Origin: Betaproteobacteria bacterium HGW-Betaproteobacteria-1
GTDB taxonomy: Bacteria; Pseudomonadota; Gammaproteobacteria; Burkholderiales; Methylophilaceae
Direction of reading: 5' to 3'
DNA: 64,000 bases
Assembly (NCBI GenBank): GCA_002842435.1
Contig: PHCX01000004.1
Location: 1 to 64,000 of the forward strand
The stretch's first letter is position 1. Each line of letters opens with the position of its first letter. Positions 63,288 to 64,000 of this stretch are shown here, piece by piece. A program made the translations under genes and the position numbers. A model generated the notes under the pieces. The model worked only from the letters and a program-made list of their open reading frames with translations. It was not told where the DNA came from and made no database searches.

Positions 63288-63323
63288 TTGCATGCACTCA
63301 TTGCATGCAATGAGTGCATGCAA
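63288..63323. repeat. Perfect 36-bp palindrome upstream of cupin 2
   Basis: Bases 63288-63323 pair perfectly with no spacer around the centre 63305/63306. It contains GCATGC-rich arms (TTGCATGCACTCAT at one end). It ends 28 bp before the cupin 2 start, inside its leader or promoter, so it may be an operator or a cruciform/hairpin element. Confidence 0.9.
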
Positions 63324-63411
63324 CTGCCGGCGCAATATGTCGACAGTGAACTGTCATGATAAAACTTTTGGCGGGAAGATTCCAAGCGGAACTCGGGAAG
63401 GCCGGTTCAGG

Positions 63412-64000
63412 CTAGGTCAGCAGGCCGTTGAGCGCTTGTTCAAGATCGGCAATCAGGTCGTCTGTGTCTTCCAGTCCGATATACAGGCGCACCAACCCGC
63501 CTTCGTAAGGCCAGGATTTACGGGTATTGCTCATATCATAAGGCAGCGCCAGACTGTGGCTGCCGCCCCAGCTGAACCCGATGTGGAACAGCTGCAGCTG
63601 GTCGACAAAATGATCAATGGCAGCCTGTGAAATCTGCGGCTGAAAGACAATGGAAAACAGGCTGGCTGCAGCGGAAAAATCACGCTGCCAGATATCGTGA
63701 CCGGGAGCACCTGCCAGCGACGGGTGCAGCACGGCCGCAATCGCCGGTTGCTGTTGCAGCCAGCTGGCAATCTTGCGTGCAGAAATGTCCTGTGCGTCAT
63801 AGCGCAATTTGTAATGCGGCAGGCTGCGCAGCACGATATTGCAGTCTTCCGGGCTGACACCGGTACCGGATTGCATGTGTGTCAGTGCCAGCCGCTGATG
63901 CAGTTGCTTGTCGCGGGTGACGATGCTGCCCATCAGCACGTCGCTGCCGCCCGATTGATATTTGGTCAGCGCCTGAATCGAGATGTCCGCGCCCAGTTCC
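63412..64000 (-). CDS. metC: Cystathionine beta-lyase, C-terminal part (5' end outside window)
   Basis: About 196 C-terminal residues of a Cys/Met-metabolism PLP enzyme. The PLP-binding Lys lies in IQALTKYQSGGSDVLMGS, typical of MetC, at the window edge; the conserved GFSWGGSHSLALPYD and the substrate-binding Arg region GGLVRLYIGLEDTDDLIADLEQAL follow. The lyase turns cystathionine into homocysteine. The N-terminal half is beyond base 64000. Confidence 0.9.
   Translation of the reverse strand, partial: ELGADISIQALTKYQSGGSDVLMGSIVTRDKQLHQRLALTHMQSGTGVSPEDCNIVLRSLPHYKLRYDAQDISARKIASWLQQQPAIAAVLHPSLAGAPGHDIWQRDFSAAASLFSIVFQPQISQAAIDHFVDQLQLFHIGFSWGGSHSLALPYDMSNTRKSWPYEGGLVRLYIGLEDTDDLIADLEQALNGLLT

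Overview
The window is a gene-dense bacterial chromosome segment that contains the replication origin. It most resembles a methylotrophic betaproteobacterium of the Methylophilaceae. Pointers are: the C-terminus of an XoxF-type PQQ methanol dehydrogenase; a cytochrome c''/cytochrome b pair whose heme, distal His and disulfide residues match Methylophilus cytochrome c''; a solitary pqqA; an NAD-type 6-phosphogluconate dehydrogenase of the kind used in the dissimilatory RuMP cycle; and the order glmS-glmU-atp-parBA-rsmG-mnmG ... mnmE-yidC-yidD-rnpA-rpmH / dnaA-dnaN-gyrB. The family call is inference; no rRNA or tRNA gene is visible to confirm it.

Layout. 0-0.9 kb: xoxF 3' end and terminator. 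0.96-15.8 kb (minus strand): glmS, glmU, the complete F1Fo ATP synthase operon atpIBEFHAGDC, parA/parB, rsmG, mnmG. 15.9-17.2 kb: two parS sites flanking a cytochrome c'' / cytochrome b pair. 17.2-21.2 kb (minus): mnmE, yidC, yidD, rnpA, rpmH. 21.5-26.8 kb (plus): dnaA, an AT-rich oriC candidate with DnaA boxes, dnaN, a third parS, gyrB. 26.9-44.7 kb: ordinary housekeeping genes (arsC, a FimV-like protein, argH, algZ/algR-type two-component pair, hemCDXY, a flavin/2Fe-2S reductase, fxsA, cutA, dsbD, a TlpA-like thioredoxin, aroQ, accBC, prmA, a DUF3426 protein). 44.9 kb: pqqA between hairpins. 45.0-45.5 kb: a macrodomain protein.

45.6-60.8 kb is the remarkable part: a complete soluble methane monooxygenase (sMMO) locus, mmoXYBZDC with mmoR, an unrecognised small gene and the chaperonin-like mmoG. 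A satellite set lies upstream on the same strand: Crp/Fnr-type regulator, M24-family protein, adrenodoxin-type ferredoxin, 6-phosphogluconate dehydrogenase and a small secreted repeat protein. MmoX aligns without gaps to my recollection of the Methylococcus capsulatus protein and keeps all six diiron ligands. Upstream of mmoX are a sigma-54 type -24/-12 promoter and two tandem TGTATA-N5-TATACA palindromes that would suit MmoR. The segment is bracketed by a 51-bp frameshifted copy of the start of ettA (45638-45688) and the intact ettA (60781), as expected if a mobile island entered the 5' end of ettA and supplied a replacement start. No integrase remains in the window.

60.8-64.0 kb: ettA, two paralogous small cupins, a perfect 36-bp palindrome, and the C-terminal part of a cystathionine beta-lyase running off the window.

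How it fits together: sMMO would make methanol from methane; XoxF with PQQ (precursor peptide from pqqA) would oxidise it to formaldehyde; 6-phosphogluconate dehydrogenase would return NADH from RuMP-cycle oxidation, and MmoC needs NADH. The sequence therefore suggests a methylotroph turned methanotroph by horizontal acquisition of sMMO. No pMMO gene is in the window. Apart from ettA copies and hairpins, intergenic stretches are short; the longest gene-poor ones (55.9-56.7 and 60.1-60.8 kb) are both inside the island.
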